Shown here: positions 28,272 to 38,637 of the stretch, in pieces
Layout: every line of letters begins with the position of its first letter
Position numbering within the stretch: the first letter of the stretch is position 1
Source: an uncultured Chlorobiaceae bacterium
GTDB lineage: Bacteria > Bacteroidota > Chlorobiia > Chlorobiales > Chlorobiaceae
NCBI GenBank assembly: GCA_903939765.1
Contig: CAJAIK010000087.1
Coordinates: 1 to 64,000, forward strand
DNA length: 64,000 nt
Reading direction: 5' to 3'
Notes under the pieces: model-generated
The model's input: the letters and a program-made list of their open reading frames with translations, nothing else
What the model was told of the DNA's origin: nothing
The model's database searches: none
Translations under genes and position numbers: made by a program

Positions 28272-29405
28272 ATGAAATTCAGCCTTATTACCACCGATCC
28301 GCACAGTTCGGCCCGATGCGGAGTTCTTGAAACCGGCCACGGAACCATTCCAACGCCGGTCTTTATGCCGGTAGGCACCCGAGCAAGCGTCAAATCAGTT
28401 GAACCACACGAGCTCAAAGAGCTCAACGTTCATATCATTCTGGCCAATACCTACCATCTCTACCTGAAACCGGGAAACGAGATCCTGCAACAAGCGGGAG
28501 GTGTCCATCGGTTCATGAACTGGGATGGCCCGCTTTTGACCGACAGCGGCGGCTACCAGGTTTACTCGCTCTCCGATCTGCGCAAAATCAGCGAGGAGGG
28601 GGTCATGTTCAAGTCGCACCTTGACGGCTCAAAACAGCACTTCACCCCCGAAAATGTGATTGATACCGAGCGCATTATCGGCAGCGACATCATGATGCCG
28701 CTTGATGAGTGCCCCCCCTCAACAGCCGAAAGAGAGTATGTCCGCATATCGGGAGAGCTGACCATTCGCTGGGCTGAACGGGCAAGGAGGCATTTCAGCC
28801 TCACCTCCCCGCTTTACGGCCACGAGCAATACCTTTTCGGTATCACGCAGGGCGGAATCCATGCCGACCTGCGCATCCTTTCAACCAAAGCGCTGGTTGA
28901 CCTTGATTTTGACGGCTACGCGATCGGCGGCATGGCGGTCGGAGAACCTGCCGCCGAGATGTACCGTATCCTTGATCTCTCTCACCCGCTGCTGCCGGAA
29001 CATAAACCGCGCTACCTGATGGGAGTCGGCACACCGGAAAACATTTTGAACGCCATTGAACGCGGTATCGACATGTTCGATTGCGTCATCCCGACGCGTG
29101 AAGGGCGAAACGGCAGGGTCTATACCCGCCAGGGCAAAATGAACCTTCGCTCCGCCAAATATTCCGCCGACTTCAGCTCCATCGACGAGGGTTTCGACAA
29201 CGAGGTTTGCCGGAACTATTCACGCGCCTATATCCGCCACCTCTTGAACGTCGGTGAAATCCTCGGCCTTAAACTCTGCACACTGCAAAACATCTCCTTT
29301 TTCATGTGGCTCACCGCAACAGCACGGGCGGAGATCCAGAAAGGCTCATTCATGGAGTGGAAACAAGATTTTCTTGAACGATTCAATTACAATGACAACG
29401 CATAA
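28272..29405 (+). CDS. tgt: tRNA-guanine transglycosylase (queuosine pathway)
   Basis: 377 aa from the ATG at 28272 (MKFSLITT). Contains LLTDSGGYQVYSL, GITQGGIH, YAIGGMAVGEP and the nucleophile region FDCVIPTREGRNG. It exchanges guanine 34 for preQ1 in tRNAs. Oddity: where the family has a zinc site C-x-C-x2-C and a downstream His, this protein reads EGFDNEVC and TLQN, so three of four ligands appear to be missing. The downstream rimO starts 14 bases inside its 3' end, so the two are coupled. Confidence 0.92.
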   Translation: MKFSLITTDPHSSARCGVLETGHGTIPTPVFMPVGTRASVKSVEPHELKELNVHIILANTYHLYLKPGNEILQQAGGVHRFMNWDGPLLTDSGGYQVYSLSDLRKISEEGVMFKSHLDGSKQHFTPENVIDTERIIGSDIMMPLDECPPSTAEREYVRISGELTIRWAERARRHFSLTSPLYGHEQYLFGITQGGIHADLRILSTKALVDLDFDGYAIGGMAVGEPAAEMYRILDLSHPLLPEHKPRYLMGVGTPENILNAIERGIDMFDCVIPTREGRNGRVYTRQGKMNLRSAKYSADFSSIDEGFDNEVCRNYSRAYIRHLLNVGEILGLKLCTLQNISFFMWLTATARAEIQKGSFMEWKQDFLERFNYNDNA

Positions 29406-30678
29406 ACTCTTTCTTCTGAGCCTCGGCTGCTCCAAAAACACGGTCGATTCTGAACGGCTGATGGCACAGGCTGAGGCCTCGGGCATCATCTTTACCGAAA
29501 CCGCCGATGAGGCCGACACCATCCTCATCAACACCTGCGGCTTTATCGAAGATGCCAAAGAGGAGTCCATCGCCGAAAGCCTCGCCGCCATTGAGAAAAA
29601 GAGTGAGGGAAAAGTCAAGCGGGTCTATGTGATGGGATGCCTCACCGAACTCTACCGCCGTGAACTCCAGGAAGAGATGGCCGAAGTGGATGGTTTTTTT
29701 GGCACCCGCGAACTGCCCGAAATTCTTGCCGCTCTTGGTGCCAACTATCGCGCAGATCTTTATGACCACCGCTCGCGCCTTACACCTCCCCACTACACCT
29801 ATCTCAAGATTGCCGAAGGGTGCAACCACACCTGCTCGTTCTGCTCAATTCCGACCATCAGGGGGCGCTACCGCAGCCAGCCCACCGAGCAACTCCTGCG
29901 TGAAGCTGCCCTTCTGAAGGGGTCAGGCGTCAGGGAGCTGAACGTTATTGCGCAGGATATCAGCATGTTCGGCTACGACACCATGGGCAAGTCGATGCTG
30001 AACGACCTGGTGCTGCGCCTCTCCGACATGGAATTCGACTGGATCCGCCTGCTCTACGCCTATCCGGTAAACTTTCCGCTTGCAGTGATTGATACGATGC
30101 GCCAGAGGGAAAACATCTGCAACTATCTCGATATTCCCCTCCAGCATTGCAATGATCGTATCCTGCGCTCAATGAACCGCGGGATCAACAAGCTGGAAAC
30201 CATTCGGCTCATCGAAACCATCCGCGAAAAGAACCCCGATATCCGCCTGCGTACCACCATGATTGCCGGCTATCCCGGAGAAACCCGTGAAGAGTTTGAT
30301 GAGCTGCTGGAGTTTGTGGAGACGACCCGTTTTGACCGCCTCGGCTGCTTCCCCTACTGCCACGAGGAACACGCACCCTCATTCGCGCTTGAAGAGACGA
30401 TCACCCCCGAAGAGAAGCAGGAACGGGTGGCCGAACTGATGGAGACGCAGGAGGCCGTCGCAGAGCTGAACAACCGCGTTTTTGCCGGAAAAACGGTGAA
30501 AGTGCTGATTGACCAGATTGAGGAGAGCACCGCCATTGGCCGTACCGAATATGACGCCCCCGAGGTCGATAATGAGTGCATTCTCTCGATTGGTGACATG
30601 GCGGTCACCGTCGGCTCATTCTGCATGGCAACCATCAGCGACACCACCGCATACGAACTGATCGGGAAGGTGAGGTAA
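29392..30678 (+). CDS. rimO: Ribosomal protein S12 methylthiotransferase
   Basis: 428 aa from the ATG at 29392. Layout is UPF0004 (SLGCSKNTVDSE, INTCGFI, VMGCLTE cysteines for the second cluster), radical SAM core CNHTCSFCSIP and a C-terminal TRAM domain. RimO adds a methylthio group to an Asp of ribosomal protein S12; the LSLGCSKN start separates it from MiaB. It overlaps the tgt 3' end. Confidence 0.92.
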   Translation: MTTHKLFLLSLGCSKNTVDSERLMAQAEASGIIFTETADEADTILINTCGFIEDAKEESIAESLAAIEKKSEGKVKRVYVMGCLTELYRRELQEEMAEVDGFFGTRELPEILAALGANYRADLYDHRSRLTPPHYTYLKIAEGCNHTCSFCSIPTIRGRYRSQPTEQLLREAALLKGSGVRELNVIAQDISMFGYDTMGKSMLNDLVLRLSDMEFDWIRLLYAYPVNFPLAVIDTMRQRENICNYLDIPLQHCNDRILRSMNRGINKLETIRLIETIREKNPDIRLRTTMIAGYPGETREEFDELLEFVETTRFDRLGCFPYCHEEHAPSFALEETITPEEKQERVAELMETQEAVAELNNRVFAGKTVKVLIDQIEESTAIGRTEYDAPEVDNECILSIGDMAVTVGSFCMATISDTTAYELIGKVR

Positions 30679-30723
30679 TCGGGATACCCATAAACCCGCT
30701 AACTCCCCTTCCTGTCCGGCATG

Positions 30724-31293
30724 TTATTGCGCCTTGCAGCAGGTGTTGGTTTCGACCCACTCAGAGAATGCCTGCATGAACTTCGTTGCGAACCCCCTGA
30801 ACGAATTACTCGCAAGGTTACCGCTCTCGTTGAACAGGTCCATGACGTTTCCGATGTAGGCCTCGGGCTGCTGCATGGTTGGGACGTTAACAGACACCAG
30901 CGACTGGCGCAGATGATGGTTTGCGCCGAATCCTCCGATTGCACCCGGCGAAACACTCATCACGGCACCGGGTTTTCCGCGCCAGATGTTTTTCCCATGG
31001 GGCCGGGAACCCACATCGAGAGCATTTTTGAGCACGGCAGGAACTGACCGGTTGTATTCCGGCGTAACGAACAGAACCCCGTCAAACCTCGATACCCGTT
31101 CACGAAACTCCGTCCAGGCCGCAGGAGGTGTATCGTTTTCGAGGTCTTCGTTATAGAGCGGAAGCCCGCCGATCTCGATTATTTCAAGTTCCATCGATTC
31201 AGGGGCAAGCATCATGAGGGCCCTTGCCATTTTCCGGTTGAAGGATTCCCTGCGAAGACTCCCCACAATAACCGCAATCTTTTTCTGTGTCAT
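30724..31293 (-). CDS. NADPH-dependent FMN reductase family protein
   Basis: 189 aa flavodoxin-like fold: VIVGSLRRESFNRKMA (FMN phosphate loop), LPLYNEDLE, VTPEYNRSVPAVLKNALD and SVSPGAIGGFGA. Members reduce FMN, quinones or azo/chromate compounds with NAD(P)H; the natural substrate here is unknown. The C-terminus carries a Cys pair (TNTCCKAQ). Single gene. Confidence 0.87.
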   Translation of the reverse strand: MTQKKIAVIVGSLRRESFNRKMARALMMLAPESMELEIIEIGGLPLYNEDLENDTPPAAWTEFRERVSRFDGVLFVTPEYNRSVPAVLKNALDVGSRPHGKNIWRGKPGAVMSVSPGAIGGFGANHHLRQSLVSVNVPTMQQPEAYIGNVMDLFNESGNLASNSFRGFATKFMQAFSEWVETNTCCKAQ

Positions 31294-31473
31294 AGCATCT
31301 CTCCTTGTTTATTCCATTCCATTGCCCCTTCCTGTTTGTTTCTGGAACAATCGTTATTCAATCATAACGCTATCCGTAGATATTTCGTAAAAAAAACTAT
31401 GGACTGAAAAAGCGGAAAACTTTTGACGGCAGCAGATTGTTGCTCATGGTATCATTCCACATAAAATACCCTC

Positions 31474-32457
31474 ATGAGCATCAGATATTTCCAATCCCTC
31501 CCCACCCCTGCCGCTGAGAGCCTGTCAGGCAAGGTGCTTGCCCAGGTACGAAAGGAGTTCGGGGCAGAGGTTGAGCCCTTTACGCTTCATCTGCCGGTCC
31601 CGGAGCTGCTGGCAGGAATCTGGATGGCCTGCAGGGAGACGCTGCTTGCCGGCAGCGGGCGCCGTGATGCCAGGGAGATGGTGGCAGCATCAGTTTCAGC
31701 CCTCAACCGCTGTCCCTTCTGTGTCGATGCCCACAGCATCATGCTGCTCGGATCGTCAGGGCATGACTACTCGAAAGCCCTTGCCGACCCCTTTCTCCGC
31801 GATACCGCCGCATGGGCTTCGGCCACACGGACACCCGGTTCACCGATTCTGCAAAAGCCGCCTTTTTCTTTTGAAGATGCACCGGCAGTTAAAGGTACAG
31901 CAGTGCTGTTCCACTATATCAACCGTATGGTCACCATTCTTCTTGGTACCTCTCCGCTACCGTTTACCTCTGGCCTCCCGAAAAGGGTTTCGATGCAGAT
32001 GGCCGCCTGGTTTTTTGGAGGTGCGATACGCCGCCCGAAAGAGCCGGGAGCATCGCTTGAGCTCCTCGCGGAAGCCCCGCTGCCAAGTGACCTCTTCTGG
32101 GCTCAACCATCAAAAACGATTGCCGGAGCGTTTGCCCGCTTCGCTCACTCGATTGAGCGTTCCGGTGCCTTTGCGCTTTCCGCAGAAGTGAGAGCCATGG
32201 TGGGCAACGCGGTGGAAAAATGGAACGGAAGTGACCCCGGAATAAACAACCTGTGGTGTGAAGAGGCAATATCACCGCTCGGAGTGACTGATAAAACCGC
32301 CGGACGACTTGCTCTGCTTACGGCACTTGCTCCCTACCGGGTCGATGAATCGGCCGTCCATGCCTTTTCAGACAGCTTCCCGGGAGACGACATGCTTCTT
32401 TCTGCACTCGCCTGGAGCAGCTTCACCGCAGCGCGAAAAGTGGGCTCCTGGCTGTAA
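31474..32457 (+). CDS. AhpD-like carboxymuconolactone-decarboxylase-family protein
   Basis: 327 aa. The segment SALNRCPFCVDAHSIMLL is the CxxC...H thiol/disulfide site of AhpD-like proteins, embedded in helical sequence. It is longer than AhpD (~175 aa), with a second helical half lacking the CxxC. Probably a peroxide- or thiol-related redox protein; the partner is unknown. Confidence 0.75.
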   Translation: MSIRYFQSLPTPAAESLSGKVLAQVRKEFGAEVEPFTLHLPVPELLAGIWMACRETLLAGSGRRDAREMVAASVSALNRCPFCVDAHSIMLLGSSGHDYSKALADPFLRDTAAWASATRTPGSPILQKPPFSFEDAPAVKGTAVLFHYINRMVTILLGTSPLPFTSGLPKRVSMQMAAWFFGGAIRRPKEPGASLELLAEAPLPSDLFWAQPSKTIAGAFARFAHSIERSGAFALSAEVRAMVGNAVEKWNGSDPGINNLWCEEAISPLGVTDKTAGRLALLTALAPYRVDESAVHAFSDSFPGDDMLLSALAWSSFTAARKVGSWL

Positions 32458-32602
32458 ACACCTTCCTGTAAAATCCACCGCACACCCGTCTCCTCACTCC
32501 TCACCGGCCGGCATACCATCTTTACGGTATATTTATGGTATACGCTTGGAAACCTTGAAAACATTCCGCTTTATTAACAATCGTGAACCAAACAGAGAAA
32601 AC

Positions 32603-32701
32603 ATGCACACGCTAACTGTAAATAATTTGGTCTGCTGCGGCACCTCTTGCTGTCGTATAAGCAATGTCGCTGACATGAGGATATACGAGTGTAACAGGTA
32701 A
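32603..32701 (+). CDS. Cysteine-rich leader peptide of the sulfate transport operon
   Basis: Small ORF of 32 codons with the core NNLVCCGTSCCRIS: four Cys codons within six positions (tgc tgc ... tgc tgt), and a fifth (tgt) near the end. It ends 23 bases before an intrinsic terminator (32725-32762), and the sulfate-binding-protein gene follows at 32815. This is the arrangement of an amino-acid attenuator: ribosomes stalling on Cys codons when charged tRNA-Cys is scarce would favour read-through. The ORF, codons and terminator are seen; the regulation is inferred. The ribosome site is weak (AGAGAAA), and I found no clear antiterminator pairing by eye. Confidence 0.6.
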   Translation: MHTLTVNNLVCCGTSCCRISNVADMRIYECNR

Positions 32702-32724
32702 CACCAGAGAGCATTTTTGCCTTT

Positions 32725-32762
32725 GCCGGTTCCTGACACCATGGGGGAGCCGGCTTTTTTTA
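32725..32762 (+). terminator. Intrinsic terminator/attenuator before the sulfate-binding-protein gene
   Basis: Nine-pair stem GCCGGTTCC / GGAGCCGGC (one G-U pair), loop of about 12 bases, followed by seven T. It lies between the Cys-rich ORF and the operon with no other gene upstream on this strand to terminate except the AhpD-like gene, so it probably acts as an attenuator. Confidence 0.75.
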
Positions 32763-32814
32763 TGACAATTTTTTGCACAACAACACTGAAAAATCAAATA
32801 CAAAGGAGAAAAAC

Positions 32815-33828
32815 ATGAATCTTGCATGGATAAAAAAAATCACCATTACGGCATCATTGATTGCGGCATCCGGACTTCCGGGAACTATCGCTGAAGCTGC
32901 GGTGATAAAACTGCTCAATGTCTCCTATGACCCCACAAGAGAGCTCTATCAAAGCGAAAACGCAGCTTTTGCCCAGTACTGGCAAAAAAAAACCGGGCAA
33001 ACAGTGCAAATCGATCAGTCACACGGTGGTTCGGGAAAACAGGCCCGGGCAGTCATCGACGGCTTGGAAGCTGATGTTGTAACGCTGGCACTTGCCTACG
33101 ATATCGACGCAATCTCCGACAGTAAACTCCTGCCCGCGAACTGGCAGCAGCGGCTGCCGAACAACAGCACACCTTACACATCCACCATTGTATTCGTGGT
33201 GCGGAAAGGTAATCCAAAACACATTACAACATGGGACGACATTGTAAAGCCAGGCGTTTCAGTCATCACCCCTAACCCGAAAACATCAGGCGGCGCACGG
33301 TGGAACTATCTGGCTGCATGGGGCTATAAACAGAAACAGACCGGATCAGCAGTACAGGCTAAAAATTTTGTCAAGGCACTGTACAAAAACGTCCCTGTGC
33401 TTGACACCGGAGCCCGTGGCTCAACACTCACCTTCGCACAGCGCGGCCTTGGAGACGTTCTGCTGGCATGGGAAAATGAAGCTCACCTGATTCTGAAAGA
33501 GTTCGGCTCAGACAAGTTTGAAATTGTTTCACCAGCCATCAGTATTCTGGCAGAACCACCTGTTGCGGTCGTCGATAAAAACGTCACAAAACACGGTACC
33601 CGCAAGCTTGCCGAAGCTTATCTGAACTTCCTCTACACTCCGCAGGCACAGGATATCATTGCACAGAACTCCTATCGGCCCCGTAACCCTGCTGCACTAA
33701 AAAAATATGCGGCAAACTTCCCGAAAATCAAGCTCTTTACCCTGAATGAAGTGTTCGGCAACTGGCGTACCGCCCAGAAAACCCACTTTAACGATGGTGG
33801 CGTTTTCGATCAAATTTATCTTCCCTGA
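32815..33828 (+). CDS. Sulfate/thiosulfate-binding periplasmic protein
   Basis: 337 aa with a Sec signal peptide ending near IAEAA. Shows the family marks [30 protein letters not shown] and [21 protein letters not shown]. It captures sulfate for the CysTWA transporter encoded next. AAAGGAG lies nine bases before the ATG at 32815. Sulfate versus thiosulfate preference (Sbp/CysP) is not decidable here. A strong terminator after it may raise its level relative to the permeases. Confidence 0.92.
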   Translation: MNLAWIKKITITASLIAASGLPGTIAEAAVIKLLNVSYDPTRELYQSENAAFAQYWQKKTGQTVQIDQSHGGSGKQARAVIDGLEADVVTLALAYDIDAISDSKLLPANWQQRLPNNSTPYTSTIVFVVRKGNPKHITTWDDIVKPGVSVITPNPKTSGGARWNYLAAWGYKQKQTGSAVQAKNFVKALYKNVPVLDTGARGSTLTFAQRGLGDVLLAWENEAHLILKEFGSDKFEIVSPAISILAEPPVAVVDKNVTKHGTRKLAEAYLNFLYTPQAQDIIAQNSYRPRNPAALKKYAANFPKIKLFTLNEVFGNWRTAQKTHFNDGGVFDQIYLP

Positions 33829-33871
33829 AGATCACGATTAGTGGCCAACTAACTGCAGAGCAGCTTGCCAG

Positions 33872-33905
33872 AAAAACGGGAGATGAACCGTATCTCCCGT
33901 TTTTT
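33872..33905 (+). terminator. Intrinsic terminator between binding protein and permease genes
   Basis: Stem AAAACGGGAGAT / ATCTCCCGTTTT, loop of seven bases, followed by more T. It sits inside the operon, 28 bases before cysT, so it probably gives partial termination and excess binding protein. Confidence 0.85.
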
Positions 33906-33933
33906 GCTGTAAAAAGCACTAAAAAAAATTTTG

Positions 33934-34767
33934 ATGACATTGTTTCAAAAAAAGAGACGCAACATTCTGCCAGGGTTCGGTCTCTCGATGGGCTACACGG
34001 TATTCTACCTCTCGGCCATCGTGATTGTTCCGCTGAGCATGATCTTTTTCAACACCATTCCCATGGGATGGGAGCCCTTTATCCATGCTGTGACGGCTCC
34101 CCGTGTGCTTGCATCCTATCGACTGAGTTTTTCTACCGCACTCTTTGCTGCCCTTTTTGATGCCATTGTCGGACTCCTGACAGCATGGGTGCTGGTACGC
34201 TACCGCTTCCCCGGAAAACAGTTTCTTGACGCCCTCGTCGATCTCCCCTTTGCTTTGCCGACCGCTGTTGCCGGTATCTGCTTTGCCACCCTCTACTCCC
34301 CTGTTGGCTGGCTCGGCGAAACCCTGGCAAAATGGAACATTGAAATTATCAACTCACCGACAGGAATCGTGGTGGCGCTGATTTTCATCGGTTTTCCCTT
34401 TGTGGTTCGCACCATTCAGCCTGTACTCGAAGAGGTGGAACAGGAGATTGAGGAGGCGGCGCAGTGCCTTGGAGCAACCCGCTGGCAGACCTTCCGCAAA
34501 ATTCTGCTGCCCCATCTCTTTCCGGCCCTGCTCACTGGCTCAACCCTTGCCTTTGCGCGAGGCATCGGAGAGTATGGCTCCGTGATTTTCATTGCCGGCA
34601 ATCTGCCGATGAAAACCGAGATTGCTCCACTGATGATCATGTCAAAACTTGACCAGTTTGACTACGCAGGAGCTTCGGCCGTCGCGCTGGTGCTTCTCCT
34701 TATCTCCTTTTCCATGCTTCTGCTGCTGAACGCAGTACAGGAGTGGCAACAAAAAGAATACCGTTAA
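33934..34767 (+). CDS. cysT: Sulfate ABC transporter permease CysT (CysU)
   Basis: 277 aa with about six membrane helices. Family motifs: DLPFALPTAVAGI, YSPVGWLG and the EAA loop EEVEQEIEEAAQCLGATRWQTFRKILLP, with ARGIGEYGSVIFIAG. Forms the channel with CysW. A TTG codon directly upstream is an alternative start. Confidence 0.92.
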   Translation: MTLFQKKRRNILPGFGLSMGYTVFYLSAIVIVPLSMIFFNTIPMGWEPFIHAVTAPRVLASYRLSFSTALFAALFDAIVGLLTAWVLVRYRFPGKQFLDALVDLPFALPTAVAGICFATLYSPVGWLGETLAKWNIEIINSPTGIVVALIFIGFPFVVRTIQPVLEEVEQEIEEAAQCLGATRWQTFRKILLPHLFPALLTGSTLAFARGIGEYGSVIFIAGNLPMKTEIAPLMIMSKLDQFDYAGASAVALVLLLISFSMLLLLNAVQEWQQKEYR

Positions 34768-34774
34768 ATAAATT

Positions 34775-35653
34775 ATGCAGAAACCACAAACACCGGAAAG
34801 CGCCCCGATTGTCAAAAAGAGGATCTCTGACCCCCTGCCAGTGCAAATTGTACTGATAGGCGTGACACTGCTCTTTTTTACAGGCTTTATCTTTCTGCCC
34901 CTTGGGCTGGTTTTTGCCCAGGCATTCTCGAAAGGATGGGAGTACTATCTGGAATCCATACGCGAGCCTTACGCGCTCGAAGCCGTAAAACTGACGCTGA
35001 CAACTGTCGCCATTGTTGTGCCACTCAACGCATTTTTTGGTGTCACGGCGGCATGGGCTATTACAAAATTCAATTTCAAGGGAAAAGCGACGCTCAAGAC
35101 CCTGCTGGATCTGCCGTTTGCGGTCTCCCCGGTTATTGCCGGCCTCATTTTTGTGCTGCTTGTCGGCAGTCGCACCCCTTTTGGCTCATGGCTCGGAGAA
35201 CAGGGGATTAAAATTATCTTTTCAACCCCTGGCATTGTTATTGCTACCCTCTTTGTCACCTTCCCCTTTGTTGCGCGGGAGCTGATTCCGCTGATGGAGG
35301 CGCAGGGACGCGATGAAGAGGAGGCGGCCCTCACACTGGGAGCAAGGGGATGGCAAATTTTTGGTAAAATCACCCTGCCCAACATTCGCTGGGGGCTGCT
35401 CTACGGCATGATCCTCTGTAGCGCCCGCTCCATCGGAGAGTTTGGAGCGGTCTCGGTTGTTTCGGGCCATATCCGTGGGCAGACAAACACCATCCCGCTG
35501 CATGTGGAAATTCTTTACAGCGAATACAATTTTGCCGCATCATTCGCCGTTGCCTCAATCCTTGTCTTTCTGGCCCTCCTCACCGTAGGGGTCAAAGTGA
35601 CTCTTGAAAAACAATTTCAGAAAAACAGCTTTCACCATCAGGAACTGCCATGA
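34775..35653 (+). CDS. cysW: Sulfate ABC transporter permease CysW
   Basis: 292 aa, six predicted helices. [40 protein letters not shown] and [15 protein letters not shown] match CysW. Starts seven bases after cysT and overlaps cysA by four bases. Confidence 0.93.
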   Translation: MQKPQTPESAPIVKKRISDPLPVQIVLIGVTLLFFTGFIFLPLGLVFAQAFSKGWEYYLESIREPYALEAVKLTLTTVAIVVPLNAFFGVTAAWAITKFNFKGKATLKTLLDLPFAVSPVIAGLIFVLLVGSRTPFGSWLGEQGIKIIFSTPGIVIATLFVTFPFVARELIPLMEAQGRDEEEAALTLGARGWQIFGKITLPNIRWGLLYGMILCSARSIGEFGAVSVVSGHIRGQTNTIPLHVEILYSEYNFAASFAVASILVFLALLTVGVKVTLEKQFQKNSFHHQELP

Positions 35654-36723
35654 GCATTGAACTTCAGAACATTACCAAAAAATTTACCGGCTACACGGCG
35701 CTCGACAACATCAACCTTAACGTCGCTTCGGGCGAGCTTGTTGCGCTGCTTGGACCCTCAGGATGCGGCAAAACCACCCTCTTGCGTATCATTGCCGGTC
35801 TGGAACTGCCCGATTCAGGAAAAATCATTCTGGAAAACAAAGACACAACAAACCTGCCGCCCCGGAAAAAAAATGTCGGCTTTGTCTTTCAGCACTATGC
35901 ACTTTTCCGCCGTCTGACGGTTTTCGAGAACGTTGCCTTCGGCCTCAAAGTGCTTCCGATGCGTGAACGCCCCTCCCGCAGTGCCATTCAGGAGAGGGTG
36001 GAACATCTGCTGAAGCTGGTGCAGATGGATTGGGCCATCAAACGCTACCCGTCACAGCTTTCGGGTGGACAGCGCCAGCGTGTCGCCCTTGCAAGGGCAT
36101 TGGCCGTCAATCCCAAGGTGCTGCTGCTCGACGAGCCCTTTTCGGCCCTTGATGCCAAGGTACGCCAGGAGTTGCGCCGCTGGCTCCGGAAGCTGCACGA
36201 TGAAATCCATGTCACCAGTATCTTTGTCACCCACGACCAGGAGGAGGCGCTTGAACTGGCCGACCGGATTGTGGTCATCAACAAGGGGCGGATTGAACAG
36301 CAGGGAACGCCACAGGAGGTCTACGATCACCCGGTCAACGCCTTCGTCTATAACTTTCTTGGTAATGTCAACGTCTTCCACGGGCGCATCAAAAACGGCA
36401 AGGTCAGCCTTGGAACCCATCATGTCGATGCACCGGATGAACTGAAGAATACCGAAGAGAGGGCAAGCCAGGCCTTTGTGCGGCCACACGAAATTGGTAT
36501 CAGCAGAATCCGCAGTGCTGAATCCGACCTCGCCGGAACCATCCAGGAGGTGCGCATCATGGGCGGACAAATTGGCCTGAACCTTGCGTGCGAGGGGTTT
36601 GAACACCCGATTGACGCCGAAATTCCAAGAGAGCTCTACCTGAACCTTCAGCTTGCCAAAGGCGAAAAAGTCTTTGTCTCCCTGAACCGGGTACGCGTCT
36701 TTACCGGCGATTATGAGATCTGA
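35650..36723 (+). CDS. cysA: Sulfate ABC transporter ATPase CysA
   Basis: 357 aa. Walker [10 protein letters not shown], signature [16 protein letters not shown], Walker [13 protein letters not shown], switch HDQEEAL, then the C-terminal regulatory TOBE-like part typical of CysA. Powers CysTW. Starts ATGA over the cysW stop. Confidence 0.93.
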   Translation: MSIELQNITKKFTGYTALDNINLNVASGELVALLGPSGCGKTTLLRIIAGLELPDSGKIILENKDTTNLPPRKKNVGFVFQHYALFRRLTVFENVAFGLKVLPMRERPSRSAIQERVEHLLKLVQMDWAIKRYPSQLSGGQRQRVALARALAVNPKVLLLDEPFSALDAKVRQELRRWLRKLHDEIHVTSIFVTHDQEEALELADRIVVINKGRIEQQGTPQEVYDHPVNAFVYNFLGNVNVFHGRIKNGKVSLGTHHVDAPDELKNTEERASQAFVRPHEIGISRIRSAESDLAGTIQEVRIMGGQIGLNLACEGFEHPIDAEIPRELYLNLQLAKGEKVFVSLNRVRVFTGDYEI

Positions 36724-36740
36724 ATGGAGTAAACAGAATA

Positions 36741-36791
36741 GCCTCCCGATTGCGCGGGAGGCGAAATAGAGGGTTTGGCCTTTAAACCCTC
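36741..36791. terminator. Double hairpin between convergent cysA and cysN
   Basis: Two perfect stems: GCCTCCCG...CGGGAGGC (36741-36762) and GAGGGTTT...AAACCCTC (36769-36791). They occupy the 66-bp gap of the converging operons and probably terminate both. The second overlaps the last codons of cysN. Confidence 0.7.
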
Positions 36792-38589
36792 ATATCTGAT
36801 AGTCGATAATGATCTCCTTTGCCTTAAGAAAAGCCGCAACCAAAGTCACCGCATCGGCTACAACTCCTCCATCGGCCAACTGAAGATCGGGCTGATAGCG
36901 TGAAAAGCTGCTTTCACCCATGTTCACAACAAGAATGTCGTTGGGCTCGTTAAGCAACTTCAACGTTTCGATATCGTAATCGTCCGCATCATCAATGGTG
37001 GTGATAAAAATAAGCCCGGCATCGGTGAGGATACGTGCCAGCTCGCCGATTCTCCGCAGTCGCTCCCCGGCACTATCGGAATGAGAGCCAAGATCAGCAT
37101 CAAGTCCGCGATCAATATTGGCTACACCGAGGTAGTAGGCGTTCATGCCATTTTGAAAGAGCCCCTGCTCAAGCGCTTTGGCCACAGCCCGTTTGCCGGT
37201 GCCCTTGGCTCCTGTAAAAACGATAAACTTGGCCTTGTGGCGGTTGACGGAGGCACGCTGTTCAGCACGAACAAAACCTGCCTCCCAGTTGCTCTCACGA
37301 TCCCGGATATGCTGCTGCAAGAGTGTCTCGCCAACGGAAAGATTTTCGACCACAACACCGCCACCGGCAATTTCAAAATTGTCAACAATAACAAACCTTC
37401 CGGTAGCCTCGCTCACCGCAGTGGTATCGAAGGCGATCGGGCGGGTGGTTTCAAGAATGCACTCACCAACGTCGCGGCAGTCGATCTGCTGTTTGCTTTT
37501 GCTGCTGGTCAAATCGGAAGCGTCGAGGGTGTTGCATATCTCCGCCAGTTTGACCGTTGCCCGTGCTGAACCGATCTTGAGCTTGTACGATTTGTTTCGG
37601 AGCATCGGTGCCCGGCCAACCCAGAAAATATTGACCCTGAAGCGGCTGCCCACCTCCGGCTGGGATTCGCCGGGTTTGACCATGAGTTCACCGGGCCGCA
37701 CATAAATCTGCGTGGCAAGGGTAAACCCGGTTGATTCTCCGGCTGATGCAACATTTTTTTGCTCGGTATTGAACGACTCGACCGACTGGACAACCGATTT
37801 TTTGCCTGAAGGGAGAAAGAGTACCTCGTCACCCACCCGCACTCGTCCGGCGGCAACTGTTCCGGCAACAATGCGCCGATCGTCATTGCTGCGGGTAAAC
37901 TTGTAAATGTCCTGAACCGGAAAACGGAAGGGCTTTTCATGCAACTCCTTCTCGCTGACAAACTGGTCGAGCTGCTCCAGAACCGTCGCTCCCTTGTACC
38001 ACTCCATCCGCTCGGAATGGGAGGCAATGTTGTCTCCCTCGCGGGCACTGATGGGAATAAAGCTGACCGGCGTCACGTTGATTGCTTCAAGAAATGCGGT
38101 GTAATCAGCCTTCAGTTTTTCAAAAACATCCTGGCTGAAACCCACAAGATCCATTTTATTGGCCAGCACCGTCACCTGTTTGACGCCAAGCATTGCTACC
38201 ATCTGGCCATGCCGCTTTGAGTTCTCCTTGATACCTTCGTCGGCATCAATAACGAGAAGGGCCGACTCCGCCCTCGATGCGCCGGTAATCATGTTTTTCA
38301 AAAACTCGATATGACCGGGAGCATCAATGATGATGTAATCACGCGCGGCAGTCTTGAAAAAACAGCGGGCCATATCAATGGTAATCCCCTGCGCCTGCTC
38401 ATCCTTGAGGGCATCGAGCAAAAAGGCATACTCAAAAGGCTTTGAATTCCTTCGGCAACTCTCTCTGACCGCTTCAAGCTTCCCCTGCGGCAAAGAGCCG
38501 GTATCGGCCAGAAGTCGACCAATCACAGTGCTTTTACCATGATCCACATGACCGACAATAACAATATTCATCTGTGCTCGTCCATTCAT
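36790..38589 (-). CDS. cysN: Sulfate adenylyltransferase large subunit fused to degenerate APS-kinase domain (CysN/NodQ)
   Basis: 599 aa. Residues 1-430 are the EF-Tu-like GTPase Cys[29 protein letters not shown]. Residues ~440-599 align with APS kinase and keep the P-loop ([16 protein letters not shown]), but the catalytic DGDN..R motif reads GVANIDRG and the C-terminal half is diverged. The kinase activity is therefore doubtful, in keeping with the neighbouring APS-type CysH, which does not need PAPS. With CysD it makes APS from sulfate and ATP. Last gene of a sir-cysH-cysD-cysN minus-strand operon. Confidence 0.9.
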   Translation of the reverse strand: MNGRAQMNIVIVGHVDHGKSTVIGRLLADTGSLPQGKLEAVRESCRRNSKPFEYAFLLDALKDEQAQGITIDMARCFFKTAARDYIIIDAPGHIEFLKNMITGASRAESALLVIDADEGIKENSKRHGQMVAMLGVKQVTVLANKMDLVGFSQDVFEKLKADYTAFLEAINVTPVSFIPISAREGDNIASHSERMEWYKGATVLEQLDQFVSEKELHEKPFRFPVQDIYKFTRSNDDRRIVAGTVAAGRVRVGDEVLFLPSGKKSVVQSVESFNTEQKNVASAGESTGFTLATQIYVRPGELMVKPGESQPEVGSRFRVNIFWVGRAPMLRNKSYKLKIGSARATVKLAEICNTLDASDLTSSKSKQQIDCRDVGECILETTRPIAFDTTAVSEATGRFVIVDNFEIAGGGVVVENLSVGETLLQQHIRDRESNWEAGFVRAEQRASVNRHKAKFIVFTGAKGTGKRAVAKALEQGLFQNGMNAYYLGVANIDRGLDADLGSHSDSAGERLRRIGELARILTDAGLIFITTIDDADDYDIETLKLLNEPNDILVVNMGESSFSRYQPDLQLADGGVVADAVTLVAAFLKAKEIIIDYQI

Positions 38590-38637
38590 AACATCTACAA
38601 AAAAAAGATTGAGTCACCCACCCTTATCAATTGTCAA

